64,000 nt of DNA from Stentor roeselii (taxonomy: Eukaryota; Ciliophora; Heterotrichea; Heterotrichida; Stentoridae). Location of the stretch: positions 86,165 to 150,164 of the forward strand of contig RSEH01000105.1 of the NCBI GenBank assembly GCA_006503475.1, in the 5' to 3' direction. Within the stretch, counting starts at the first letter, position 1. The number at the start of each line of letters is the position of its first letter. The notes under the pieces were generated by a model. It worked only from the letters and a program-made list of their open reading frames with translations, was not told where the DNA came from and made no database searches. Both the position numbers and the translations under genes were made by a program. Below, piece after piece: positions 1 through 8,475 of the stretch.

Positions 1-426
1 AACCAGGAACTGAGGAGACAGAATCACATTAATCGCTCCTCCTGATGCAATGCACAGACGATCACTCAAAACTTCAGTAGCCCCGAAAGCCCAGCATGAC
101 CCGCACTGTCCCTGATCACGAATGGGATGAATGCATGAGGGCCACTGATCTCTAGAGTCAAAAGCCGAAGGGACTTCAACATAGTTAAGAAAGACGCCCC
201 AATCATATTCAGGAAATTCTGACTTCTCAAATTTTGAGCTTGTCAAAGATTTCGCAGTCGCGAGTGACATTGACCCGACCCAGTCACTTGAAGCAACCCA
301 AGAAGACTGGACACTGTTGATGAAGTGAATTGCTGATTGAGGAACCACTTCTGAATCAAGGCTTTGAGGAATGATTGGACTTGACAAGACGGAGAGAAAA
401 AGAAAAGAAAGAACAGATATTTTCAT
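1..426 (-). CDS. Cathepsin B-like papain-family cysteine protease (partial, 5' part only)
   Basis: The reading frame is open from an ATG at 426 to the window edge, so 142 codons are visible and the C-terminal two thirds lie outside. The protein starts with a hydrophobic signal peptide ([17 protein letters not shown]) and a propeptide of about 85 residues. The mature start reads [14 protein letters not shown], then [16 protein letters not shown], the active-site block of C1A peptidases; the catalytic Cys is residue 111 and the oxyanion Gln is the Q of DQGQC. The SRDQWP and CGSCWAF context resembles cathepsin B more than cathepsin L. The His and Asn of the triad are not visible. Expected role is digestion in lysosomes or food vacuoles. 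The start context is ATAAATGA. Divergent from the gene at 591, 164 nt between start codons. Confidence 0.9.
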   Translation of the reverse strand, partial: MKISVLSFLFLSVLSSPIIPQSLDSEVVPQSAIHFINSVQSSWVASSDWVGSMSLATAKSLTSSKFEKSEFPEYDWGVFLNYVEVPSAFDSRDQWPSCIHPIRDQGQCGSCWAFGATEVLSDRLCIASGGAINVILSPQFLV

Positions 427-590
427 TTATTCAACAATTTTCTATGGAAAGTGTTGATTTTTTATATTATTAAAAACAGTGATTGAAGGAATTATATAAT
501 CTTTGGAATTAAAGAAATTATAATCTTCTTAACAGTAAAGAAAGGAAAATAAACTTGACTTAAACCGTCATTCACGATAATCCTCTAAAG

Positions 591-1313
591 ATGTCAAATA
601 AAATGCTTTTATTATCAAAGTCGCCTGATAAAGAATGCGAACTTCTCGGTGATCTAGGTATTTTAATCCAAATAGCTCTTAGTGTTCTAAGTTTTTCCTC
701 GTTAATCGGTAAGATCCACATAGTTAAAAGATACCTCGAAAAGAAGAAAAGAACTTGGAGAGTCTGGTTCATGGACACATCAAAACAAGCTCTAAGCGCA
801 GGGATTCTTCACGTTCTAAATCTTTACCTGAGCAGTAGTTCAGAGTCAGGAGACCACTGCATTGTTTACTTTTTGAACTACATAATCGATACAGTGCTCG
901 GAATGGCTCTTTGCTATCTTTTTCTTCATTTAATTGAGAAATGTCTGCAGAACTCCGAAAAATTCTCATTCAAATCTGGAGACTACGGCGAAAATGCAGA
1001 ATTTGGTAAATGGGCTTATCAGATATCAATCTGGATTGTTATTATTCTTGTTGTCAAAATGATTATCTGGGCTAGTATGAACTTGTTTCAAGACCCGCTG
1101 ATGTTCTTTGGAGAAGTTGTTCTGTTCCCTGTCTCTTGGAATCCTGACTTGGAACTTGTTTCGGTCATGGTCGTCATTCCTGTTGTTTCCAACTCGATTG
1201 TCTTTTGGATCACTGATAGCTTTTTGAAAAATGATAAAGAATTGCAGGTCGAGACTGAATTTGAATTGTTGGATGAAACGAAGAAGAAACCTCTAAGTAA
1301 ATTTTTCTATTGA
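591..1313 (+). CDS. STIMATE/TMEM110-family multi-pass ER membrane protein
   Basis: A 240-residue protein with about five hydrophobic segments (near residues 22-40, 70-85, 90-115, 145-165 and 180-210). The block WRVWFMDTSKQ at residues 56-66, followed by HVLNLYLS and by a Cys-containing IVYFLNYIIDTVLGM segment, matches the family signature (W.F..SKQ...H..N) of STIMATE/TMEM110 and yeast YPL162C. In animals STIMATE promotes STIM activation at ER-plasma membrane junctions. Whether it regulates calcium entry here is inference. The C-terminus is a short charged cytoplasmic tail. No intron is needed. Confidence 0.75.
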   Translation: MSNKMLLLSKSPDKECELLGDLGILIQIALSVLSFSSLIGKIHIVKRYLEKKKRTWRVWFMDTSKQALSAGILHVLNLYLSSSSESGDHCIVYFLNYIIDTVLGMALCYLFLHLIEKCLQNSEKFSFKSGDYGENAEFGKWAYQISIWIVIILVVKMIIWASMNLFQDPLMFFGEVVLFPVSWNPDLELVSVMVVIPVVSNSIVFWITDSFLKNDKELQVETEFELLDETKKKPLSKFFY

Positions 1314-1707
1314 GAATGATTAAGAAAATTAGAATTAGTTTATAGTAATGTTTATTGGGATGGGTAGATTGCAAAATCTTGATGTTAAGAGAGTTTAGAA
1401 TTAATGAATGGGCTGAAAATAGATGAATTTTAGATATGGATGAAAATTGAGGAGTTATTTTTTTGATGTTATGAACTTCTTGAATGTTATATAGATTTTA
1501 GGTGATTTTTATTTATCAATAGTATTTTATTATTCAGATTTTAGATAAGGATGAAAATTGAGGATTGATTTAGTGAATGTTATGAACTTATTGAATTTTA
1601 AATACATTTTAAGTGATTTTTATTGATTCATGTATTTTATTATTCAGGTAACATCGATCAATTAGTCTTCTTATTTATCCCAGCATTTAATCATTTTTCG
1701 ATAAATC
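1314..1707. other. Intergenic, AT-rich, with a two-copy tandem repeat
   Basis: No gene is supported in these 394 bases. The first part is G/T-rich on the + strand, as after other + strand genes in this window. The only structure is the direct repeat at 1427-1647, reported separately. Confidence 0.6.
1427..1647. repeat. Direct tandem duplication, 2 x ~110 bp
   Basis: Copy 1 (1427-1537) and copy 2 (1538-1647) both begin ATTTTAGATAWGGATGAAA and both end with TATTTTATTATTCAG. By eye they agree at about four positions in five with few indels, so this looks like an old local duplication in non-coding DNA. The second copy ends about 60 bases before the next start codon and may contribute to its 5' region. 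Confidence 0.75.
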
Positions 1708-3123
1708 ATGGATCTTTTCCTTAAATCAAAACCATTTCACACTAGGCATCAATCATTTCCATCAATCCTATCAAAAACTTCAAGAACTTTAAGTATTTCC
1801 ACAAGCGAGTCATCCCAACTGACCAATTTGATCCTGAGCCCAGAAACTATCTTATCGATCCAAAAGGAACTCAAGAAAATCAATGAAAATTCTAAACTCT
1901 CCTCAGAAAATGACATCCTTTCTGTAATCAAATCTTTGATCAGCCAAGTAGAAAATTCAAAGAATTTTCTCAAAAAACATTCTTCAGGTTATCCAGAAGA
2001 TTTTTCACTGTACCTTCAACAAACGTCTGAGAAAAACCCTCTGAAAAGTAGTTCGTCTTCATCAAGTCTTCGACTAGGAACAGAAACTTTTGATGAAAAA
2101 ATCAATTCTTTATCATCCCATGAAATTTTCTTGAAAGAAACACTCAGAAAATTAGAAAGAAAAGAAAAAAGTTTAGATTTCATGAAAAATGAACTTTTGA
2201 TTGAAAGTAAAAAACTTGATGAAAACAAGAAATTTTTCAAAGAAATGAAAAAAAACTTACTGGAGCGACTTCAAGTCATTGAAATAAAAGTAAGAAGAAT
2301 TACTAAAGAATTTTTGAAGTTTGTTAAGGTAAAAGCTCCAATAAACCATGGTGAAATCATCGAAAACTTTCAATATACTCGAAAAAACTCTGATCTTTTA
2401 AGAACTCATTCTAAGGATTTAGACAATATTGTTAAGAAGGGAAATGATACTTCAGAAAATTTAGATGATTTCCTTGAAAAATCTCGAAAATTTCAAGATT
2501 TTGTAAAAAGTTTTCAAGATTCTGAGAAATTGACTGGAAAAAATTTAGATAAATTGGAGATGAAGATAAATAATCTTGATTTTTTACTGGATCAAGTGAC
2601 AGTTATTTCGAAAAATGAAGAGAGCTCCTCCGGATTTCATAGAAAATCAGTTTCGCAGAGTGAAAATCTTGAGAGTGATCTCAACACAACTGTGATCAGT
2701 CAAGTAGATTCTGGAAAAATTAGGAATAATGCACTACTTAAAGCAGGAATTGCGAGGCAACTTCGAATGCAAGAACTTGATGGATTTGAAAATGATTTAA
2801 TTGAAGAAAAAAAGAAAATCAAACAAGATTCAGAGACATTGTTTAAGATTTTTCAAGAGTTTGAGGTAATGAGGAAAAAATTAGAACAAGAGAAAATTGA
2901 AATTGATAAAGAAAAAATCATACTTGAAAATGAGAGACCTGTAGAAGAAGAAAAGACTAAAAGTGAACAAAATGCGAAAATTTTATTTGAAGTTGCACGA
3001 ACTCTAATTAAAAAGAAGTCACTTCATTTTAAAAACAATAAATTTGTCATTAGAGTTTTTGACAATGTGGAGAATGAGTTACATAAAGAAAGTGTTGATT
3101 TCGATAGCCAAGCCTTAAATTAA
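1708..3123 (+). CDS. Coiled-coil protein of unknown function, 471 aa
   Basis: I do not recognise a family. The N-terminal ~50 residues are Ser/Thr-rich and basic. Several long stretches of Lys/Glu/Leu heptad-like sequence follow (about residues 130-230, 245-320 and 350-430), separated by Ser-rich linkers such as KSSSSSSSLRLG near residue 115 and NEESSSGFHRKSVS near 305. There are no membrane segments or Cys clusters. Such composition is typical of ciliate cytoskeletal or basal-body-associated proteins, but that is only a guess. The start is the first ATG of the open frame (AATCATGG). Confidence 0.8.
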   Translation: MDLFLKSKPFHTRHQSFPSILSKTSRTLSISTSESSQLTNLILSPETILSIQKELKKINENSKLSSENDILSVIKSLISQVENSKNFLKKHSSGYPEDFSLYLQQTSEKNPLKSSSSSSSLRLGTETFDEKINSLSSHEIFLKETLRKLERKEKSLDFMKNELLIESKKLDENKKFFKEMKKNLLERLQVIEIKVRRITKEFLKFVKVKAPINHGEIIENFQYTRKNSDLLRTHSKDLDNIVKKGNDTSENLDDFLEKSRKFQDFVKSFQDSEKLTGKNLDKLEMKINNLDFLLDQVTVISKNEESSSGFHRKSVSQSENLESDLNTTVISQVDSGKIRNNALLKAGIARQLRMQELDGFENDLIEEKKKIKQDSETLFKIFQEFEVMRKKLEQEKIEIDKEKIILENERPVEEEKTKSEQNAKILFEVARTLIKKKSLHFKNNKFVIRVFDNVENELHKESVDFDSQALN

Positions 3124-3227
3124 ATTCTTCATATGAAGTTAATAATAATACATTTAATATAATGGTCTAGAGTTATTTTCCTATTCTAACATATCCATTT
3201 TTAACTAATCATTTTCTTCACAAATAA

Positions 3228-3950
3228 ATGGAAAATCAGAGAAATCTTCCATACGCAAAAGAAATAATCGACTATTTGATGAACAAAAACAGTCAATTTT
3301 CCCAATCACAAGAAAACTACTTAGAAAGCATGCAAAAAGGAAAGCTTTCTAAAGCCCAGCGAGAAAATGTGATAACCTGGATTTCCGAAATATGCGATTC
3401 TCAAAACGCAAGTAAAAAAACCATGCAACTCTCAATATATTACCTAGACTCATTCTTGAGTCAAAAAGCAGTCTCAAATTTCTCAATATTAGAACTGATC
3501 GGTTTAGTTTGCATTTCAATCGCTTTAAAATATGAAGAAAGCCGGGAATTTCCGCCAATGAAAATTTTAGCTTTAAGTCAAAATCGCTTTACTTTGGAAG
3601 CAGTCATTGCAACGGAAGTTTACGTTTTGAGTATATTAAACTGGAAAATCGACTTTTTAACTCCTGATGAAATTCTTCAGTACCTCTTTGAATTCACCTG
3701 CGAAAACTTTGAAACTCAAAAAATTACGAAATGTGCTCAGAATTTCATTCAAATTGCCCTCACTGATTATGAAATTTCGAGGTTTTCACCTTTTGTCATC
3801 GCTGTTGCTAGTGCGATTTGTGTTTTTCAGATAGTCAACTATGAAGATTTTTGTAAGGACTGGCTGAGAATACTTGAAAGTGAAATAAGTATTTGTGTTA
3901 ATACTTGTTCGAGTGTCTCCAGAATGATTAAAGAAAAGCTAGAACTTTGA
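3228..3950 (+). CDS. Cyclin (cyclin-box protein)
   Basis: A 240-residue protein. Residues ~45-140 form an N-terminal cyclin box: RENVITWISEICDSQNASKKT, then AIYYLD-like helix 2 (LSIYYLDSFLSQKAV), then LIGLVCISIALKYEE and LEAVIATEVYVLSILNWKIDFLTP. The last is the typical hinge to the second cyclin fold in A/B/D-type cyclins. The basic residue and the Glu expected for CDK contact are present as K (ALKYEE) and E (EAVIATE). A shorter C-terminal cyclin fold follows. No destruction box was seen in the short N-terminus, so the subclass (A/B, D or a ciliate-specific group) is open. Start context ATAAATGG. Confidence 0.88.
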   Translation: MENQRNLPYAKEIIDYLMNKNSQFSQSQENYLESMQKGKLSKAQRENVITWISEICDSQNASKKTMQLSIYYLDSFLSQKAVSNFSILELIGLVCISIALKYEESREFPPMKILALSQNRFTLEAVIATEVYVLSILNWKIDFLTPDEILQYLFEFTCENFETQKITKCAQNFIQIALTDYEISRFSPFVIAVASAICVFQIVNYEDFCKDWLRILESEISICVNTCSSVSRMIKEKLEL

Positions 3951-4395
3951 GTTCATGTTAATATAATTATTTAATTTGTAAGAGGTTTTATATAAGAAAT
4001 GAGAAATTAGGGACTTTTGGATAGATAGTTGAACTTAATAGCAAAATGATAGATACAAATACTCTTGTTAAGACTAAAAAGGATTATGACCTTTACTCCT
4101 ATAAAATTAAGTCAACTTAAGTAAAATTATATGGAGACTTAATTATTTCTATCAAAAAAAATACCAAATAAACCCAATTCAAGCCAATATCCAAAAAATC
4201 CAATCCCCCTGCAACACATTCCCTAAACCCACTTAAATCCTGAATGATCAAAAAAAATAAACCCCTACAATCCTCATCAAAAAACTCCAATCCCTTAAAA
4301 CCCATAAAAAAAACCCCAACCAAATAAATCCTTCAACATTTTCTTCTCGATCAAAAAGCATGCAAAAATCTTTAAACTTCTCCCTTCAACAATAA
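3951..4395. other. Intergenic; A/C-rich 5' flank of VPS8
   Basis: No gene is supported. From about 4150 to 4395 the + strand is strikingly poor in G and rich in A and C, a composition also seen just upstream of other genes here (eL39, the F-BAR gene, Trm9, enkurin). This is a candidate promoter/5' UTR signature. No clear TATA-like element can be singled out. Confidence 0.4.
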
Positions 4396-7300
4396 ATGGA
4401 TCCAAACCTTCTCCTAGGCCTCGACCACGACATAGACGTTGACCTTCTAGCAGACGAAATCAACGACATCCTAAACGAAAAAGAGCCTGAAAGTCCATCA
4501 GAGCAATCAGAGCCATCATTCCGAAGAGGTCAAGAGTTTTCATCAGAATCTTTAAAAAGTATTCACGAGGACCTATCAATCCGTGAAATGCTTCAAAAAC
4601 TTGACAACTCTTCCCAAAAATTATCAAAAGTAGACCCCTTAGACCTAATGCACCAAAGAGAAGTACTTCAATCAACACAAACCGACAAATCATTGAAGAC
4701 TTCTCTGAAAGACAAGCGATTTCTTTACCAAGACTCAAAACTTCCAGTGATTCAATTCGAAGAATTAAAACTTATCTCATTAAAAATCGCTCCTCCTTCA
4801 AATTACTCAGGGTCAAGTCCTTCAAGCCTTGCAGTGAGTGCGTCTTATGTGTTGATAGGAATTCGCAGTGGGGAAGTACTCGTCTTTAATCAATCTGGAG
4901 CGGAAATCAGGAAGTTAAGGGCGAAGAAGAACTTTGGACAAGTCACTTGCATGGATGTGACTGATGATGAAGTCGTTGTAGCAACTGGGTATCACTTTGG
5001 ACAGGTTGCAATTTGGGACTTGAGGAATGGAAAATGTATTCGCGCTTGTAACACCCTGCATGGAACTCCTGTTTTGGCTTTAAGGTTCTGGAATGGAACT
5101 TTTTGTAATTTGATTTCTGGAGATTTGTTTGGAAAGGTCATGATGATTGAGTATGGGAAGAATTTGTTGAGTGTTTCGATTAATAGTTGGGAACTTTTTT
5201 ATGATTTTGTTGGGTCTGTGCTTAGTATTGAGAGACTTGTACCGGATGTTAATTGGCCACATCCTACTGACTCTGCGGATTTAATTGCTATTGCTGGGAC
5301 TAGTAAAGTCGCGGTTTATAATTTTGCTGAGAAGGTGGAAATTGTTTGTGTTATTGATAAACCTGAAGGTACTCCAGACGGTTACTACCCATGCCTTAGT
5401 TGGAAGCGAGGGTACTGCCCAGGTGATTCAGAGCCAATCGACCACATCCTAGCAGTAGCCTGGGGAGAGTCAATAACCCTCTACCGTTTCAAATTCTCCT
5501 TGAAAGAAGGAGTCCAAGTCTCAGGCCACCTAAACACAGACAACGAGATAAAATCAATTTTTTGGTTAAACTTCGAAATCCTCTGCGTTTTAGGAAAAAG
5601 TCGTGAAATCCGAATTCTTTCCTCTAAAGAAATGAACCAAAGCCCTAAAAAAAACCCTCTTGACTATAAAAAAGCGATTCTTGACGAGACCTACGCGAAT
5701 CGAGACATCGCTTCTCAATCTTACCTAAAAAAAGACGGTAAAGAATGCTTCACGTTTTACAACACCTTCAAATGTCTCGACCGCAACGTCTTGGTCTTAG
5801 GAAACAAAGACTTCCAAAAGGGAAGACTGTTAAACTGGAAAGAATGCATGGAAGAGCTATTAAAAAAAAACGAGTGGCTTGAAGTTCTCGCTTTAGGAAT
5901 CGATTTATACCAAGGCAAAGGCAAAAAACTCTACGGCCTTCCCAAGAACCGCATGGAACTAAAAACAATTTTAGAAGAAAATGTGAAGAAATTCGTAAAA
6001 TCTTCACTTTTAGCCTGGGTTCATAAAATATCAAGCGCGATTGAATTTTGCATTGGAATTGATTCTCTTGATTTACTGTTCAACGAGCTTTTCGATACCT
6101 TTATAGACCTAGGGGGTCCTGAGAACATGAAGACTTTCATGAACACCCTGGAGCCTTTTGTCCTGGGGCAGGAAATTAAGAAGATTCCGACGGGTATTCT
6201 AGGGAAGATGATCGGGTATTATCTGAACTCGCGCATGCCCACAGTGCTGGAAAAAATTATTTTAAACCTGGACCCGAGCTGCATTGACCCGGCTCATGTG
6301 TTGGCGGCTTGCGAGGAGCATAATCTTTTATCAGCTTACATTTTTATCAGCACCAATTCACAGAGTATGAACTTTGTCTTGCCCTTGGAGAAGATGTTTG
6401 CTTTAGCGATGAATAGTAAAGGAACTGCGGAAAAGTACATGTTTTATAAAATTTTGTGGTATTATCGACTTTGCATTCAGGGACTTACCTTTCCTTGTGG
6501 AATGATTTCAAGTGATTATTATGGGTATGTCGTTTCGAAGACTACTGCTTGGGTTGTGGAAAAGACGCATTTTGAGTATCTTCTTGCACAGGATTCTGTT
6601 ACTTTCTTAAATACCCTTTTTTGCTTGTTTGCTAATCAGGCCGCTGTGCAGGTCTTGTGTGAATCAACACCTTCGTACTCAGCAATCATCGAAATTTTAA
6701 CATTTCAAAGAGAAATTTCGAGTTATTTGTACTATCAAATCGTTCAGTTTCTTTTAAAAATCGCATCTTTTCCACAGATTCAACTGGAAAAAGCGGTTTA
6801 TATGAGGATCATCAATTACACCCTGGGAAATCACCGATTTCAGTCAGCTTCACCGATTTATGCGACAACGATTGATGAGTACATCAACGCGTTTTTATAC
6901 CGTAATGATATCAACCCTGCCTTTGAAGAACTGACAATTGAGGAAAAAGGGAGTCTTTTGCTCCATGCGATAAAAAAATGTGGAAAACTTGAAACTAGTG
7001 AAATTTCTGAAATATATAAAAGAGCTGAATTATCTCCTTTCACTGAAGTGCAGGTTTATTTATTGGAATTAAGGAAAGATTACTCGACTTGTGTGAAGTA
7101 CTTCATTAAATGTCAAAGTGAAATCGTGAGAAAGAAGGTTTTTGAATGGTTGAACGATGTTTTTGAAACTATTGAAGAAGACGACAGGGAAAAACTAAAA
7201 AAAGAAGTCATGGAGTCTCTTGCGGAATTCGTTGATATCGACTCAGACGCCACTGCTAAGATCGTCAACGACTGGTACGAAGGAGAACATCTCGAAATCG

Positions 7301-8250
7301 TTCGAAAACTTGACAACGCGCCGAAACTTCAAATGAAATATTTAGGAGAACTCGCAAAAGACGCCCTTGATGAAGACCTGGTCTTCAAATACGTGATTCT
7401 TTTATGTGAAAATGAAAAAGACTCAGTTTTCAAGTTCTTGTCTGAAAGAGATGACTACAACATTGAAGACTGCCTTCATCAGTGTTTAAAACATAATGTC
7501 GTTGAAGCTGCTGCTTTTTTACATGAAAAACTTGGAAATATTCAAGATGCTCTTGACCTGCTGCTAAGCCGAGCCCAAGAAAACACGAAAACTTTAACTT
7601 TTAAGTTAAAAAATCGTGAAATTATCCCAAAAGACCTTCTGGAAAACATTCATGAAGACATCAGAAAGTGCATCAAACTTTGCATCAGAAACTTGTCAAG
7701 ACTTGATTCAGCTGAATGTGAAGAGCACTGGTTCCAAGTATTAAAAAATATTCTTTCCTTTTACAAGGACTTCGAAGACATCTTCTCGTTTAACCCATCG
7801 TTAGAGCCAATGATTCACTGCCTTATCAAAGAAATCCTGGAACACATGATGAATTGTGTCGATTTTAACAAAATCATCTTTTTTATCACGAAGTACTTCG
7901 GAAAAATCCCTTTTCGTCATTTTAAAGATAACATTTTTCAGGTACTCACGAAACATTCATATCAAAAAAACATTGTCAGGCAGGCAATTTCTCTTTTGGC
8001 GAATGATGTGAAGGACATGACGAAAAATTTGTATAATTTCAGAATAAGAGGCATGAGTCGTCAGGAGGTCTGTGCAGGATGTTCTGAGAAACTCGTCAGT
8101 GATCGCGTTTTTCATGAAAAGTTTGTCATTTTTGTCTGTGGTCATGGTTTTCATTCTCGGTGCAGTCGCGAATCCACTTGTGTCGCTTGTACTGAAGTCA
8201 AAAAACGAAAGGGAGAACTGGTGTTTATTAATAATAGGAAAAGAAAGTAA
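4396..8250 (+). CDS. VPS8: VPS8, CORVET tethering complex subunit
   Basis: A 1284-residue intronless gene, close to the usual length of VPS8. The N-terminus is acidic (DHDIDVDLLADEINDIL). Residues ~125-420 form a WD40-type beta-propeller (VLIGIRSGEVLVFNQSGAE; QVAIWDLRNGK). A long alpha-solenoid follows, with the VPS8-type central region (ILDETYANRDIASQSY). It ends with a RING-H2-like finger at about residues 1226-1265 (CAGCSEKLVSDRVF, then VCGHGFHSRC, then CVAC). The propeller, solenoid and C-terminal RING order is diagnostic of the HOPS/CORVET subunits, and the WD40 plus central motif favour VPS8 over VPS41 or VPS18. In other eukaryotes it binds Rab5 and tethers early endosomes; ciliates use CORVET in endocytic and phagosomal traffic. 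Start context ATAAATGG. Confidence 0.85.
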   Translation: MDPNLLLGLDHDIDVDLLADEINDILNEKEPESPSEQSEPSFRRGQEFSSESLKSIHEDLSIREMLQKLDNSSQKLSKVDPLDLMHQREVLQSTQTDKSLKTSLKDKRFLYQDSKLPVIQFEELKLISLKIAPPSNYSGSSPSSLAVSASYVLIGIRSGEVLVFNQSGAEIRKLRAKKNFGQVTCMDVTDDEVVVATGYHFGQVAIWDLRNGKCIRACNTLHGTPVLALRFWNGTFCNLISGDLFGKVMMIEYGKNLLSVSINSWELFYDFVGSVLSIERLVPDVNWPHPTDSADLIAIAGTSKVAVYNFAEKVEIVCVIDKPEGTPDGYYPCLSWKRGYCPGDSEPIDHILAVAWGESITLYRFKFSLKEGVQVSGHLNTDNEIKSIFWLNFEILCVLGKSREIRILSSKEMNQSPKKNPLDYKKAILDETYANRDIASQSYLKKDGKECFTFYNTFKCLDRNVLVLGNKDFQKGRLLNWKECMEELLKKNEWLEVLALGIDLYQGKGKKLYGLPKNRMELKTILEENVKKFVKSSLLAWVHKISSAIEFCIGIDSLDLLFNELFDTFIDLGGPENMKTFMNTLEPFVLGQEIKKIPTGILGKMIGYYLNSRMPTVLEKIILNLDPSCIDPAHVLAACEEHNLLSAYIFISTNSQSMNFVLPLEKMFALAMNSKGTAEKYMFYKILWYYRLCIQGLTFPCGMISSDYYGYVVSKTTAWVVEKTHFEYLLAQDSVTFLNTLFCLFANQAAVQVLCESTPSYSAIIEILTFQREISSYLYYQIVQFLLKIASFPQIQLEKAVYMRIINYTLGNHRFQSASPIYATTIDEYINAFLYRNDINPAFEELTIEEKGSLLLHAIKKCGKLETSEISEIYKRAELSPFTEVQVYLLELRKDYSTCVKYFIKCQSEIVRKKVFEWLNDVFETIEEDDREKLKKEVMESLAEFVDIDSDATAKIVNDWYEGEHLEIVRKLDNAPKLQMKYLGELAKDALDEDLVFKYVILLCENEKDSVFKFLSERDDYNIEDCLHQCLKHNVVEAAAFLHEKLGNIQDALDLLLSRAQENTKTLTFKLKNREIIPKDLLENIHEDIRKCIKLCIRNLSRLDSAECEEHWFQVLKNILSFYKDFEDIFSFNPSLEPMIHCLIKEILEHMMNCVDFNKIIFFITKYFGKIPFRHFKDNIFQVLTKHSYQKNIVRQAISLLANDVKDMTKNLYNFRIRGMSRQEVCAGCSEKLVSDRVFHEKFVIFVCGHGFHSRCSRESTCVACTEVKKRKGELVFINNRKRK

Positions 8251-8304
8251 TTGGGTGTTGAGATGAGAAAGGTTGGGAAGAGAGTTTTCTAGCTAGTATG
8301 GTTA

Positions 8305-8475
8305 CTAAATGTTAAGCTTCGTCCTTCTCCAGTTCCTTCTCTTTGAATTGTATCTTTGGGTACTTCCAGTCTTGTAAGAAGCCCATCGAGGCATCGGCCT
8401 GTTTTGTTTTCTGGCTCTGCCCATAATCTTCTTCTTTCTTAGACTTTTGATGGAACCCTAAGTAACCCTTACCAT
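8305..8475 (-). CDS. RPL39: Large-subunit ribosomal protein eL39 (two exons; ATG alone in exon 1)
   Basis: Exon 1 contributes only the ATG (8475-8473). A 15-nt intron GTAAGGGTTACTTAG (8472-8458) follows, and exon 2 runs to a TAG at 8307-8305. The spliced product is 51 residues, the canonical length of eL39, and begins MGSIKSLRKKKIMGRARKQN. Its second half reads RPMPRWASYKTGSTQRYNSK, then RRNWRRTKLNI, matching the family signature (RP.P.W...KTG...RYN.KRR.WRRTKL). It lines the exit tunnel of the 60S subunit. Read through, the intron puts an in-frame TAG five codons after the start. The region upstream (8476-8660) is A/C-rich on the coding strand. Convergent with VPS8, 54 nt between stop codons. 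Confidence 0.95.
8458..8472 (-). other. 15-nt intron of eL39 (phase 0, directly after ATG)
   Basis: Coding-strand sequence GTAAGGGTTACTTAG, with A at position 10 and an in-frame TAG at its 3' end. Removal gives a full-length eL39. Confidence 0.93.

Noticed and set aside
8230-8260. A GTAATTGGGTGTTGAG 16-mer after the VPS8 stop as an intron
   Set aside because: It lacks the branch-like A at the expected position and VPS8 ends normally with its RING finger.
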